A stretch of 64,000 nt of DNA from JACMRI01 sp043778625 (GCA_043778625.1 JAYWFU010000128.1:62001-126000); one strand, 5' to 3'. Shown: positions 26,382 through 35,692, counted from the stretch's first letter. A program made the numbers and translations. The notes: generated by a model not told the origin, from the sequence alone.

Positions 26382-29300
26382 ATGACAATGAAGAAAAAAT
26401 TACTTACCCTCGTATTTTCACTAATCATACTAAATAGTTTTGCACAAGTAGCCACTTGGACTAATGGTGGTGGCACTAATTTATTTAGCACTCCGCTTAA
26501 CTGGAGTACTGGCATAGTTCCAACTACTGCCAACGATGTGCTCTTTGATGGTTCTACGGCAGCCACATGTATTATTGACCAAAACGTAAGTGTAAAAACA
26601 ATAACTGGTAATAGTACCTACAACGGTGCTATTATGTTTAATGCTGGCTCTACCATAACTACCAACACCGATTTTACTTGGAATAGTAGCACCACCATTA
26701 CAGGCAATACAGGTAGCGTAACTATTGGACGAAACTTTTTTATGAGCGCAGGTAGCTTTATTGCAGGTACGGGTACAATAATGGTTATGGCTGCCTATGC
26801 CCAAAACGGAACAACCAATACCGTAAATTTATCCGCAGCTGGTTTGGTTACTTATACCACCACATTTATGTTACAAAACGGAACGTATATAGCGCCTGCT
26901 AACGAAACTCACAATGGTAATTTTACGGTATCGGGTGGTACATTTACACCCAATAATGGCAATGTGCGTTTTGTGTCGCCTAGTAGTACTGTTATAGCCA
27001 CTAGTGCTACTAACGCTGCTATAATTACTAATACTCAACCATTTTACAATTTAATATTCGAAAACTCAACTATTGCTCCAGCTAACTTATTTAGAACCTA
27101 TGCAGTAAGCGGTATAGTTACTGTAAACAACGAATTAATTTATGATTATGGTGCAACTTTAGCTAACCCAAGTATTATTACTAATAGGTCAGGTGCAACA
27201 GGTACTATTGTACTAAAAAAAGATTTACGCGTAATTACGGGTTCTACTCGTCGTAATTACGATGGTGGTTCAGCAACTATTGAGTTAAATAGTTCGTCAA
27301 CTCAAACCTTGTTTATTAATAACCTCAACAATGGTTATACGCTTTGTAATGTAAGTGTTACAGGGCCAGCACGTACTATACAAAATACAAGCTCGCCGTT
27401 TCAAACTCATCAGTTAAACTGCATGAGTTTTACGTGTGCTGCCAGTGGCTTTATTACAATGAACACTAGTTTAAATTTAAAAGGCGATTTAACCGATAAT
27501 GGTAATTTAATATTTCCTTCGTCACAAATTACTTATTTTAGAGGCGATGCCAAAAATCAAAATATTATTACCTCAGGCGAAATATCGTTTTCTACTCTGC
27601 GTATTGTAAACGGAACGCCTTACTCAATTATACAACAAGGCAATGTGGCTGTTAGAGATTTTATGGCGTTTGCTTCGGGGGCAACACATAATGTAAATGG
27701 CAGAGTACTAACATTTAAATCAGTAGCGGTAGGTGGTAATTCTGCAAAAACAGGTATGCTCACCGATTTAACATTGTTTCCTACGGCACAACTAATAGGT
27801 AACTTTACGGTGGAACGTTTTTTAAAAGGTGGTACAACGGGTTGGGTATTATTAGGTTCGCCGTTTGGATCACAAAATACGCTAAATGATTGGAAAGATG
27901 ATTTTGCAATGAGTGGTTTTACAGGTAGCACGGGCAATACGTTTCCTGCATTTACATCAATGTATAGTTACGACGAAACTCAGCCAGGTGCCGTGGGTGC
28001 TGATGCCAAATATATTGCACCAACTAATATTACTAATACAATAGGTACAGGTAAAGGTTGGTGGGCTTATGTAGGTACTGCGTTAAATACTACTACTGAT
28101 ATAACATTAGATGTTACTGGTGCTTTAACGTCAGGCATTAACAGAAACAACGTAAACATACCCGTAACCGCTACGCCCAACAATGGTGCTATACCCAACG
28201 CTGATGACGGTTGGAACTTAATAGCAAACCCTTATCCAGCCTCGTTAGATTTTAAATTATTTAGAGCAAGCAATGGAGGCTTAGGTTTGGGAGCAAGTAT
28301 ATTTGCCTATAATGCTGATTTAGGGGCTGACGCTACTTATAACGATGCCACAAGTATATCAAGCCCTAGTGTGTTTAGCGGTGGTATAAGTCAGTTTTTA
28401 ACAAGCTCAAGGGCCTTTAACGTGCAAGTAACAAGTTCAGGTAACTTAGTGGCGCAAGAAAACCATAAACGTGTATCAGGTGCTGGCGATAACATGCCTC
28501 TATGGCGTGTAGCCACAGCAGATAGTGCTACACAGTATTTTAGAATATTTATGCAAAATAATACTGATAACCGTGTGAATGATTGTGTACTTAATTTTAA
28601 CGACCTTGCCACCACTGGCATTGACGATTACGATGCACTTAGAACAAAAACACTAGTAGATAACCCACATGATATGTTATTAATGACCAAGCTTAACGGA
28701 CGAGATTTTGCCATAAACTCAATACCGTTAGATACCATTAACATAACCAACTTACCGCTTAGTACACGTGTGGGCACAACAGGTTCGTACACTATTAATG
28801 CTAGTAACTTAGCTGGTATAGTACCTAATAATTACTGCATTAAGTTAGTGGATTATAAGCTAAACACCACTATTAATTTGCGTAACGAAAGTTATACTAC
28901 CGTATTAGACTCTAACGATAATGCTACCTATCGTTTCAGTATTGTTATTGAACCCAACGCTACTGCCTTAAACGTTACGGCTAGTGTTAGCGTGCCTGTT
29001 AATAATTTAACTAATGTGCAAGCAAGTGTAAATAGTGCTAGTAATTTTAATTACTACTTAATAAACACAACTACTGGTACTAAAGTAGATTCGGTAATGA
29101 ATAATAACACCGCCCAGTTTAACAATGTGGCAGCAGGCTATACTTACAAAGTACAAGCTGTGCAAGTGGGTGGAGCTATATGCTCAGTAGCCGAAACCAT
29201 GGTTGAAATAGTAGCCAACGTTACCAACATACACACCAATGCCACTAAAGCACTACAAAGCTACTATGCTAACGGAACTATTGTGGTTAAAACCAATGCT

Positions 29301-29483
29301 ACTTACGAACCTGCTACTATAACAGTACACAATATGTTAGGGCAATTATTAACTAGTAAAAAAATTACACTTAACGGACAAACTGAATTAGTTGTACTAG
29401 GCGATATTGCTACGCAAAACGTGTTGGTAACAGTAGTTTCCAACACTACTAATTATAGTAACAAAATTACAGTAATTAAGTAA
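26382..29483 (+). CDS. large secreted surface protein with C-terminal T9SS-like domain
   Basis: A 1033-residue exported protein: signal peptide MTMKKKLLTLVFSLIILNSFAQ, of which MKKK at codon 3 may be the real start (26388). The first 450 residues are Thr/Asn/Gly-rich beta strands of beta-helix type (NWSTGIVPTTANDVLFDG, GNFTVSGGTFTPNNGNVRF). The middle has GWNLIANPYPASLDF, a motif common in secreted Bacteroidetes proteins. The last 80 residues (ITVHNMLGQLL...NKITVIK) have the strand order of a type A sorting domain but lack the YPNP start. Probably a cell-surface or biofilm-matrix protein. A 16-bp hairpin separates it from the next gene. Confidence 0.72.
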   Translation: MTMKKKLLTLVFSLIILNSFAQVATWTNGGGTNLFSTPLNWSTGIVPTTANDVLFDGSTAATCIIDQNVSVKTITGNSTYNGAIMFNAGSTITTNTDFTWNSSTTITGNTGSVTIGRNFFMSAGSFIAGTGTIMVMAAYAQNGTTNTVNLSAAGLVTYTTTFMLQNGTYIAPANETHNGNFTVSGGTFTPNNGNVRFVSPSSTVIATSATNAAIITNTQPFYNLIFENSTIAPANLFRTYAVSGIVTVNNELIYDYGATLANPSIITNRSGATGTIVLKKDLRVITGSTRRNYDGGSATIELNSSSTQTLFINNLNNGYTLCNVSVTGPARTIQNTSSPFQTHQLNCMSFTCAASGFITMNTSLNLKGDLTDNGNLIFPSSQITYFRGDAKNQNIITSGEISFSTLRIVNGTPYSIIQQGNVAVRDFMAFASGATHNVNGRVLTFKSVAVGGNSAKTGMLTDLTLFPTAQLIGNFTVERFLKGGTTGWVLLGSPFGSQNTLNDWKDDFAMSGFTGSTGNTFPAFTSMYSYDETQPGAVGADAKYIAPTNITNTIGTGKGWWAYVGTALNTTTDITLDVTGALTSGINRNNVNIPVTATPNNGAIPNADDGWNLIANPYPASLDFKLFRASNGGLGLGASIFAYNADLGADATYNDATSISSPSVFSGGISQFLTSSRAFNVQVTSSGNLVAQENHKRVSGAGDNMPLWRVATADSATQYFRIFMQNNTDNRVNDCVLNFNDLATTGIDDYDALRTKTLVDNPHDMLLMTKLNGRDFAINSIPLDTINITNLPLSTRVGTTGSYTINASNLAGIVPNNYCIKLVDYKLNTTINLRNESYTTVLDSNDNATYRFSIVIEPNATALNVTASVSVPVNNLTNVQASVNSASNFNYYLINTTTGTKVDSVMNNNTAQFNNVAAGYTYKVQAVQVGGAICSVAETMVEIVANVTNIHTNATKALQSYYANGTIVVKTNATYEPATITVHNMLGQLLTSKKITLNGQTELVVLGDIATQNVLVTVVSNTTNYSNKITVIK

Positions 29484-29501
29484 CCTAGTATTTTATAACC
29501 C

Positions 29502-29551
29502 AAACTAATTTTAATAGTGTGTTAAATTTAACGTTCTATTAAAATTAGTTT
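29502..29551 (+). terminator. AT-rich hairpin between two secreted-protein genes
   Basis: Perfect 16-bp inverted repeat (29502-29517 and 29536-29551) with an 18-base loop that itself holds the 12-base palindrome GTTAAATTTAAC (29521-29532). T-rich sequence follows. It starts 19 bases after the upstream stop and ends 16 bases before the next ATG, so it could be an intrinsic terminator or an mRNA structure acting on the next start. Confidence 0.55.
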
Positions 29552-29567
29552 TTAGCTTTTAACAGCA

Positions 29568-31625
29568 ATGAAAACAATGAAAGCAATCAAAATAATTATA
29601 TTGTTTTTATTGTTTGGTATAGCAAACGTTAATGCCCAAAATAATGTAGGTATAGGTACAACTACACCTAATGCTAAAGCTGTACTGGAGCTACAAGCTA
29701 TTGATAAAGGTTTTTTGGCACCACGCATGAGTGCCGTGCAAATGAACGCTATAACAACACCACCTAATGGCTTGCTAGTGTACAACACTACTGTTAATTG
29801 TTTTAATTACTGGAATAGTGTTACCACAACTTGGGTAAATATGTGTGCAAGCACTGGCACTACTGGAGTAAGCAATAGCGGCGATACTGTAATTATTAAT
29901 TTATTAAAAGTAGATAGTGCATTTATTACCAACTTGTTTGCCACATACATAAAGGCTGACAGTGCGTTTATTAAAAATATAATTAGTAATTATATTAAAA
30001 CGGATAGTGCTTTTATTCACTTACTGCGTAGCGATACTGCTTACATTAAAACATTAATAACCAATACTATTAACGCGCACTACATTGTAACTGATAGCAT
30101 TAATGCTGGTTTTGGACGCTTTGATAGCATATATGTAAACGGACAAAACTTACAACAATACATAAGCACATTATTAAGTAATAAAGACACGGTGGTGTTA
30201 AAATACCTGCAAACTGATAGCATACAAACCTTACTAATAAAGGCAGATAGTGCCTACATTAAAAACTTACTGGCTAATACAATTACTGCTACGTTTATAA
30301 TTACTGATAGTATTAAAGCAGCCTTTGGGCGTTTTGATAGTTTGTATGTTGGGGGTAAAAACATATTACAAACAATTAGCGACAGTATTAAAGCACAAGC
30401 ATGGTTGCTAAAGGGCAACACTGCTACTACAACTAATTATTTGGGTACAAACAATGCGCAAGATTTAGTGTTTAAAACCAACGGGGTTGAAAACATGCGC
30501 ATACTCAATACAAACGGTAATGTAGGTATTGGTACCACTACACCTGCATTTAGGTTGCACGTACCTGCAGGTTACATAGGTACTGATTACATCAACACTA
30601 CCGATAACTCCGTTAACACAGGGGTTACAGGCATTATGATAAAAGCTGGCGATAATTTTTTGCGTACAGGTACAGCAGCCGCTATTAATTCTTTTTTAGG
30701 AATAACAGCACCAGGCGGCGATAACTTAGGCAACCATTTTGCAACAACTACATTAAATATGAATGCTAACTTTATTACTAACGCACAAGGTAGCTCAACA
30801 TTTGCACAAAGTAATAATACCTCTACTTCATTTGTTGATGCCCCTATACAATTACGTGAGGCACAGTTTGGTGGGGCAGGGTTTATAGCTCCTCGCCTAA
30901 GTTTTCATTGGGCAGGTGTGGTAGCTTCGCAAATAGGCATAGAAGCCAGCGGGCGAATAGCCATACGTAATAACCCAGGTACAGGCTACGAAAACTTTGT
31001 GGCCAACGAAACCTATGCCAATGGCTGGTTTAGAAACATAAACTCAAATACAGGTTTGTATAACGAAACTAATTTTACTGGAATATACTCGCCAAGTGTA
31101 GGGGTTATGGCTATTTTTAACAATGGTGTATTAGGCATTAAAACAATTACGCCCACTGCCGACCTTGATGTAAACGGTACAGTACGTGTACAAAGCCTAC
31201 CTGCAGGCGCTAATAACGAAAGCATAGTAACCGTTGATGGTGCAGGAAACTTACACAAAAAACCAGCAGGCTTTGGAGGTGCTATCTATGTAGGGACTTT
31301 TTATTCGGGTAACACAGGAGCTCCACCAGCTTCGCCGCCTGTTAGTGGCTATTTTACATCAGCTTCAGCTTATAATTATAGTTGTGCTCCCGTTTGTAGA
31401 GATGTTGTTACAGTTAATTTTCCAGCTTTACCTAATACAAATTACGTCGTAATCTGCACTCCCGTTTGCAATACTTGCACCACAGATTTCGCTGCAGATT
31501 TTTCAAATGAAATACGTACACCATTAATTTATCAAAAAACTACTACTAGTTTTAAATTAATGGTTGAAGAGACTGGCAACGCTACACAAGACTTAACATG
31601 GGATATTGTTATTATTAATTATTAA
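29568..31625 (+). CDS. adhesin/tail-fibre-like secreted protein with internal repeats
   Basis: A 685-residue exported protein: signal peptide ending NVNAQ (24 residues), then the Bacteroidetes motif NVGIGTTTPNAKAVLELQA...GFLAPRMS at 26-57 and PNGLLVYNTT. Residues 115-284 are repetitive: 15-residue units beginning DSAFI, and a 70-residue spaced duplication (about 155-194 and 225-264) that shares TDSIxAxFGRFDSxYVxGxN. A second NVGIGTTTP segment is at about 320. No T9SS sorting domain or membrane anchor is visible at the C-terminus. Its stop is only 7 bases before the exosortase-family gene, suggesting joint expression. Confidence 0.72.
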   Translation: MKTMKAIKIIILFLLFGIANVNAQNNVGIGTTTPNAKAVLELQAIDKGFLAPRMSAVQMNAITTPPNGLLVYNTTVNCFNYWNSVTTTWVNMCASTGTTGVSNSGDTVIINLLKVDSAFITNLFATYIKADSAFIKNIISNYIKTDSAFIHLLRSDTAYIKTLITNTINAHYIVTDSINAGFGRFDSIYVNGQNLQQYISTLLSNKDTVVLKYLQTDSIQTLLIKADSAYIKNLLANTITATFIITDSIKAAFGRFDSLYVGGKNILQTISDSIKAQAWLLKGNTATTTNYLGTNNAQDLVFKTNGVENMRILNTNGNVGIGTTTPAFRLHVPAGYIGTDYINTTDNSVNTGVTGIMIKAGDNFLRTGTAAAINSFLGITAPGGDNLGNHFATTTLNMNANFITNAQGSSTFAQSNNTSTSFVDAPIQLREAQFGGAGFIAPRLSFHWAGVVASQIGIEASGRIAIRNNPGTGYENFVANETYANGWFRNINSNTGLYNETNFTGIYSPSVGVMAIFNNGVLGIKTITPTADLDVNGTVRVQSLPAGANNESIVTVDGAGNLHKKPAGFGGAIYVGTFYSGNTGAPPASPPVSGYFTSASAYNYSCAPVCRDVVTVNFPALPNTNYVVICTPVCNTCTTDFAADFSNEIRTPLIYQKTTTSFKLMVEETGNATQDLTWDIVIINY

Positions 31626-31632
31626 ATAATAA

Positions 31633-32166
31633 ATGCTCAACAACCGCTATTTTATACTACTTACATTACTTAAAGCATTAGGGCTGTATGTATTGTGGTT
31701 TGTAGTGTATGATTTGTGGTTGCACCCTTTAGGTAAGTTAGATAGATGGGCTATTAATAGCATAAGTATAACTGCCAGCGGTGTATTAAAATTAATGGGC
31801 TACACACTACTACCAGAGCCTCCGCCCGAAGAGGTGATACGCACCATAGGTATTGATGGCACACATGGCTTGTGGATTGGCGACCCTTGCAACGGCTTAA
31901 CCATTATGGCACTGTTTGCAGGTTTTGTGCTAATAATGCCAGGTAATTATAAAGCTAAATTATGGTACATACCATTAGGGTTAGCCGTATTACATTTAGC
32001 CAACATATTGCGTGTAGTGGGTTTGTGCTTGGTGTTAAAACATTACCCAACCTCTTTAGAGTTTAACCATACCTACAGCTTTACTATTGTGGTGTATAGC
32101 ATTGTGTTTGCCTTGTGGATGTACTGGATAAACAACCACTCGTTTACCACAACTAAAGCTAGTTAG
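31633..32166 (+). CDS. exosortase/archaeosortase-family membrane protein
   Basis: A 177-residue membrane protein with about five hydrophobic segments. The exosortase catalytic set is visible: Cys86 in GDPCNGLTIMALF, Arg127 in ANILRVVGL and His146 in EFNHTYSF. Such enzymes act as transpeptidase-like proteases on proteins bearing a C-terminal hydrophobic sorting tail, at the cytoplasmic membrane. The size and context fit the short Bacteroidetes forms (XrtF/XrtX-like); I cannot choose a subfamily. It lies 7 bases after the adhesin-like gene, on the same strand. No protein with a matching sorting tail is visible nearby. Confidence 0.85.
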   Translation: MLNNRYFILLTLLKALGLYVLWFVVYDLWLHPLGKLDRWAINSISITASGVLKLMGYTLLPEPPPEEVIRTIGIDGTHGLWIGDPCNGLTIMALFAGFVLIMPGNYKAKLWYIPLGLAVLHLANILRVVGLCLVLKHYPTSLEFNHTYSFTIVVYSIVFALWMYWINNHSFTTTKAS

Positions 32167-32172
32167 CAACAA

Positions 32173-33357
32173 TTATTTGGTTTGTAGCTCTTGCTCAATG
32201 GCTTTGCGCAACTCAGTTAAAAATGGAAACCCTACGGTAGCATATTCATACTTGCCATCGTTAAGTATTTCGTTGTTATTACAATATATACTTGCGGTTA
32301 AATAGTAGCGTAGTCCTTTTTGTTTATTTTCGATATAGGCACAATCGCCAAGGAAACCATAAGCCATAGCCACTTTGTTGTACACACTATATCCTATGGG
32401 GAGTTGGGCTTTTTCGGTATCGTGAAAAAAATATTTATTGTACGTACTTACATACTTGTTACTATCGGTATACGCCAGAAGCCCTGATTGATAGGGGGTA
32501 TGGAGTAAACTATTTTTTAGCAACGCAATGTGTTTTTTATTTACAACATTAGTTTGTTGTGCAAATAAATCTTGCATTAATTGGTGTAGTTCGTCAATGG
32601 CTATATAATTTGCGTACGAAAAATCGAGCCCTCGTTTAATTAATTTACCATTAGCAATATACCCACGCCCTACAATTGCATTTTCGTTTTTATGATATTT
32701 GTATTTTGATTGTACTGCAAATGTGGTAATAATAGAGTCGGTGTTTGCATTAATATAACGCACATTATTGTACAATGATACAGGGCCTGTGTTACGTAAT
32801 TGCGTAGTGTCGCAAGCGCCTAGTTTTTTGTTGATGAAGGATTTTTGCAAGCGCATTTTTTGTAATTGTGCGTTCAAAAAATCTTGCCCCATAAGTTCGT
32901 ATAGCATATTGTAAGCCGTATTATCGCTAACGGTAAGCATACGTGTAATAATATTAGCGAACGAATCATCGTATAATAAGCTATCGTACACTGCGTTAGT
33001 TGCAGTAAAACCACAGGCTATATCACGCTTACGAATACATATAAAAGTACTGTCGGTAATACGCTCTTCGCCTATAGCGTCCAAATAATTGCAGGCAGCA
33101 ATAGCGGTAGGTAACTTAACAAAACTTGCAGGGTAGTAGTACTCGTTTAAATTACCGTACTCGTAGGTAAGGGTGGGTTCGCCTTTAATGATAGGGGTTA
33201 GTAGTATTTTGAGTTTATACTTAGTAGGGTTACTCAATACCTTGCGCACCACAGGGTTTGAGTTTTTTTTAAGTGTGTTTTCAATAAAAAATTCGCCACG
33301 CTGCGCACTACTACTAATAGTAATAAATAAAATAACTATAATAAATAAAGTGCGCAT
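32173..33357 (-). CDS. secreted serine hydrolase, class A beta-lactamase-like
   Basis: A 394-residue exported protein: signal peptide ending SSSAQR. The class A signatures are Ser78-Phe-Val-Lys81 (SxxK, in YPASFVKLP) and Ser144-Asp-Asn146 (SDN). The KTG-like third motif is replaced by NKVAMAYGF near the C-terminal part. Family members include beta-lactamases and related serine hydrolases that act on peptides or peptidoglycan; activity on antibiotics is not implied. It is convergent with the exosortase gene (6-base gap) and preceded by a palindrome. Confidence 0.78.
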   Translation of the reverse strand: MRTLFIIVILFITISSSAQRGEFFIENTLKKNSNPVVRKVLSNPTKYKLKILLTPIIKGEPTLTYEYGNLNEYYYPASFVKLPTAIAACNYLDAIGEERITDSTFICIRKRDIACGFTATNAVYDSLLYDDSFANIITRMLTVSDNTAYNMLYELMGQDFLNAQLQKMRLQKSFINKKLGACDTTQLRNTGPVSLYNNVRYINANTDSIITTFAVQSKYKYHKNENAIVGRGYIANGKLIKRGLDFSYANYIAIDELHQLMQDLFAQQTNVVNKKHIALLKNSLLHTPYQSGLLAYTDSNKYVSTYNKYFFHDTEKAQLPIGYSVYNKVAMAYGFLGDCAYIENKQKGLRYYLTASIYCNNNEILNDGKYEYATVGFPFLTELRKAIEQELQTK

Positions 33358-33404
33358 TGTTGTTATTGGTTAATTATTAATAAATACTAGGGGGTAAATT
33401 ATAT

Positions 33405-33469
33405 GCCTTGGTTCGTGTCCTCACGAAACAATAGTGTATTAATTGTTTCGTGAGGACACGAACTAAGGC
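33405..33469. repeat. dispersed palindrome, copy 1
   Basis: Arms 33405-33431 and 33443-33469 (27 bases each, one mismatch) around an 11-base loop; each begins GCCTT and includes TTCGTGTCCTCACGAAACAA. A diverged copy of the same element is at 37195-37260. It lies between the beta-lactamase-like gene and the DUF3127 gene, in the otherwise featureless 210-base gap. Confidence 0.8.
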
Positions 33470-33507
33470 GAAAGAAAGCCACAATACTAAATGTTAAATT
33501 ACAAATT

Positions 33508-33539
33508 AAAAGCGCATTAAACTTAATTAATGCGCTTTT
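33508..33539 (-). terminator. Rho-independent terminator after the DUF3127 gene
   Basis: Perfect 13-bp inverted repeat (33508-33520 and 33527-33539, AAAAGCGCATTAA and its complement) with a 6-base loop, giving a T run on the minus strand 30 bases beyond the stop of the minus-strand gene. Confidence 0.85.
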
Positions 33540-33568
33540 GATAAAAGTAATAGTGTTGCAGTTAATTA

Positions 33569-33973
33569 TTAAAACGGCATATCGTCGTCAACTACTGCGG
33601 TGTTGTTTTGCATTGTTTGTGTAAATGTATCTTGTATTGGAGCGCTACCACCCTGTGCTTGATAAGCTGGTTGTTGTTGAGGAGCTGCTGCACCGCTATC
33701 AGCTACTACACGCCACGCTTGCAACGAGTTAAAATAACTTTTTACGCCTTGTGCATTTGTCCAAGCTCTACCACGTAGGTTAAACGATACATCTACCATT
33801 GCACCTACCTGAAAGCCGTCTATTACCGACACCTTATCTTGTATTAACTCAAATTTAATATACTCAGGGTACATTGCATTTTCAGAATATTCTAACACAA
33901 AATCGCGTTTTTTAAACGTTTCTTTTACCTGTTGTACTTCCGACATTTCGATAATTTTTCCTTTTACATTCAT
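33569..33973 (-). CDS. DUF3127 protein with single-strand-binding-like acidic C-terminus
   Basis: A 134-residue protein of the Bacteroidetes family DUF3127 (single OB-like domain): IIEMSEVQQVKETFKKRDFVLEY at the N-terminus, FELIQDKVSVIDGF, and VSFNLRGRAWTNAQGVKSYFNSLQAWRV. A low-complexity Gln/Pro/Ala linker (about 93-115) leads to the tail VVDDDMPF. That tail is nearly the DDDIPF tip by which SSB recruits its partners, so a role in DNA metabolism is inferred; it is not the canonical SSB. A clear terminator follows. Confidence 0.85.
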   Translation of the reverse strand: MNVKGKIIEMSEVQQVKETFKKRDFVLEYSENAMYPEYIKFELIQDKVSVIDGFQVGAMVDVSFNLRGRAWTNAQGVKSYFNSLQAWRVVADSGAAAPQQQPAYQAQGGSAPIQDTFTQTMQNNTAVVDDDMPF

Positions 33974-34032
33974 TGGTTCTTATTTTTAGTTGTTTATATT
34001 TTTTTAGTTCAAAGTGGGCATCCACACACGGT

Positions 34033-34689
34033 TTAATACAACATTATGTGAAACGATTTATTCAACAGTAATTCAATAATTAAATTGTTGTTGTGAGACA
34101 AAATTACAAAATTGCTATTAACTTTTTGCGCATAGTAGTTAATTATTTCTTCACAAGTTTTAAAACTATGTTCGTTTTTTATTATTTCGCTAAAGCATTC
34201 TCTGTTTTCAGCTCTAAACCCATCAATGTATGGTGCAATAATGTGTGCGGTTTGCATTACTTCAAAATCGCTATTGCCCTTGGTTAAGCTTATCACATTA
34301 GTTTTAACGGCAGTAGTTAACACGTTTGCTAACTGCGGAACATTAGGGGTAGTGTTAGCTGCAAATACTACTGCGTTGGTAATAGTAGCATTGCTAGCCC
34401 CTATAATTAGCACCTTACTTAATTTAATATATTGTTGCACCCATTGTAAGTTAGTGTGCGTGGTAAACACAGTGCCTACATCGCTATCATTAAACGTTGT
34501 GGCTATGGTATAGTTAGCGGGTACAACGGTATGTAATTGTGTAAGCAGTTCGGTAGTTAATAATTGGTTATTGCTGCTATACACCGTGTAATTAGCACAA
34601 GGTACAATGGCGTGCTGTTGGGTAATAAAATGTGCAATAGCCAAAAAATCGGCAATGGTAGTGGCAACAATACACCTTTGTTTGTTCAT
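34033..34689 (-). CDS. hypothetical protein
   Basis: A 218-residue soluble protein with alternating hydrophobic strands and helices (CIVATTIADFLAIAHFIT, KVLIIGASNATITNAVVFA, KTNVISLTKG) suggesting an alpha/beta nucleotide-binding or Toprim-like fold, but I find no conserved active-site motif. No signal peptide. It lies 59 bases beyond the DUF3127 gene on the same strand and could share its transcript. Function unknown. Confidence 0.6.
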   Translation of the reverse strand: MNKQRCIVATTIADFLAIAHFITQQHAIVPCANYTVYSSNNQLLTTELLTQLHTVVPANYTIATTFNDSDVGTVFTTHTNLQWVQQYIKLSKVLIIGASNATITNAVVFAANTTPNVPQLANVLTTAVKTNVISLTKGNSDFEVMQTAHIIAPYIDGFRAENRECFSEIIKNEHSFKTCEEIINYYAQKVNSNFVILSHNNNLIIELLLNKSFHIMLY

Positions 34690-34792
34690 ATTAATTTTTA
34701 AAAATATAAGTGGGTATTAATCATTACGCTTACTTTTACGCTAAAGTATTAAATAAATTGAATTATTAATTTAAAAACACATATATAATAAC

Positions 34793-35662
34793 ATGATTAA
34801 AATAGGCGATTCAGAACTTATACTTAACCCCGATGGGAGCGTTTACCATTTGCATTTAAAGCCCGAAAACATAGCCGAAAACGTTATTGTAGTAGGAGAT
34901 CAGGGGCGTGTAGAAATGATATCGAAATACTTTACCAACATTGAATTTAAAGTACAAAGTCGTGAGTTTGTTACCCACACGGGTACGTTTAACGGTAAGC
35001 GTGTTACGGCATTATCCACAGGTATTGGTACTGATAATATTGATATTGTGATGAACGAATTAGACGCCGCTGTTAATATTGATTTAACAACTCGCACTCC
35101 CAAAACCACGCACACTGCGCTTAATGTAGTGCGCATAGGCACGTCGGGCGCATTGCAGGGCGATATTCCAGTGGATTCTACCGTGCTATCTACCCACGGA
35201 CTGGGTATGGACGGGCTACTTAATTTTTATGAGGTAGATAGTATTAACGAGGCCGATTTAGAGCAAGCTTTTATAGCGCACACTAACTGGAACAAGCGTT
35301 TTAATCACCCGTATTTTGTAAAAGGTTCGGAAGAGTTAATTAATAAATTATCGCCAGGCAAACATTTAGGCATAACCGCCACAGCCTGCGGTTTTTATGG
35401 CCCACAGGGGCGTGTGTTGCGCTTGCCATTGCAAATGAACGACCTTAACGAAAAACTTACTTCATTTGCTCACAACGGACATCGTATTACTAATTTTGAA
35501 ATGGAAACATCAGCCTTATTTGGCTTAGGCAAGTTGCTGGGGCATAATACTGCTACCGTGTGTACCATTGTAGCTAACCGTATTCGCAAGGAATTTAGTA
35601 AAGATTACAAAGTAAGTGTAGACAAACTAATAGTAAATGTGTTAGAAACATTAACTACCTAA
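34793..35662 (+). CDS. nucleoside phosphorylase, uridine phosphorylase type
   Basis: Cleaves a nucleoside with phosphate to base and ribose 1-phosphate (purine and uridine phosphorylase family, PNP_UDP_1). Seen: VVGDQGRVEMISKYF near residue 32, the ALSTGIGTDNIDIV phosphate-site segment, VVRIGTSGALQ, and the nucleoside-site NFEMETSALFGLG (Glu-Met-Glu). The 289 residues are somewhat long for the family. Uridine rather than purine specificity is my best guess. Confidence 0.87.
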   Translation: MIKIGDSELILNPDGSVYHLHLKPENIAENVIVVGDQGRVEMISKYFTNIEFKVQSREFVTHTGTFNGKRVTALSTGIGTDNIDIVMNELDAAVNIDLTTRTPKTTHTALNVVRIGTSGALQGDIPVDSTVLSTHGLGMDGLLNFYEVDSINEADLEQAFIAHTNWNKRFNHPYFVKGSEELINKLSPGKHLGITATACGFYGPQGRVLRLPLQMNDLNEKLTSFAHNGHRITNFEMETSALFGLGKLLGHNTATVCTIVANRIRKEFSKDYKVSVDKLIVNVLETLTT

Positions 35663-35692
35663 TTAACTTTAAGTAAACACAAAACATACACC

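Noticed and set aside
33569..33973. Calling the DUF3127 gene ssb because of its C-terminal DDDMPF
   Set aside because: The OB-like domain matches DUF3127, not the SSB family; only the tail is SSB-like.
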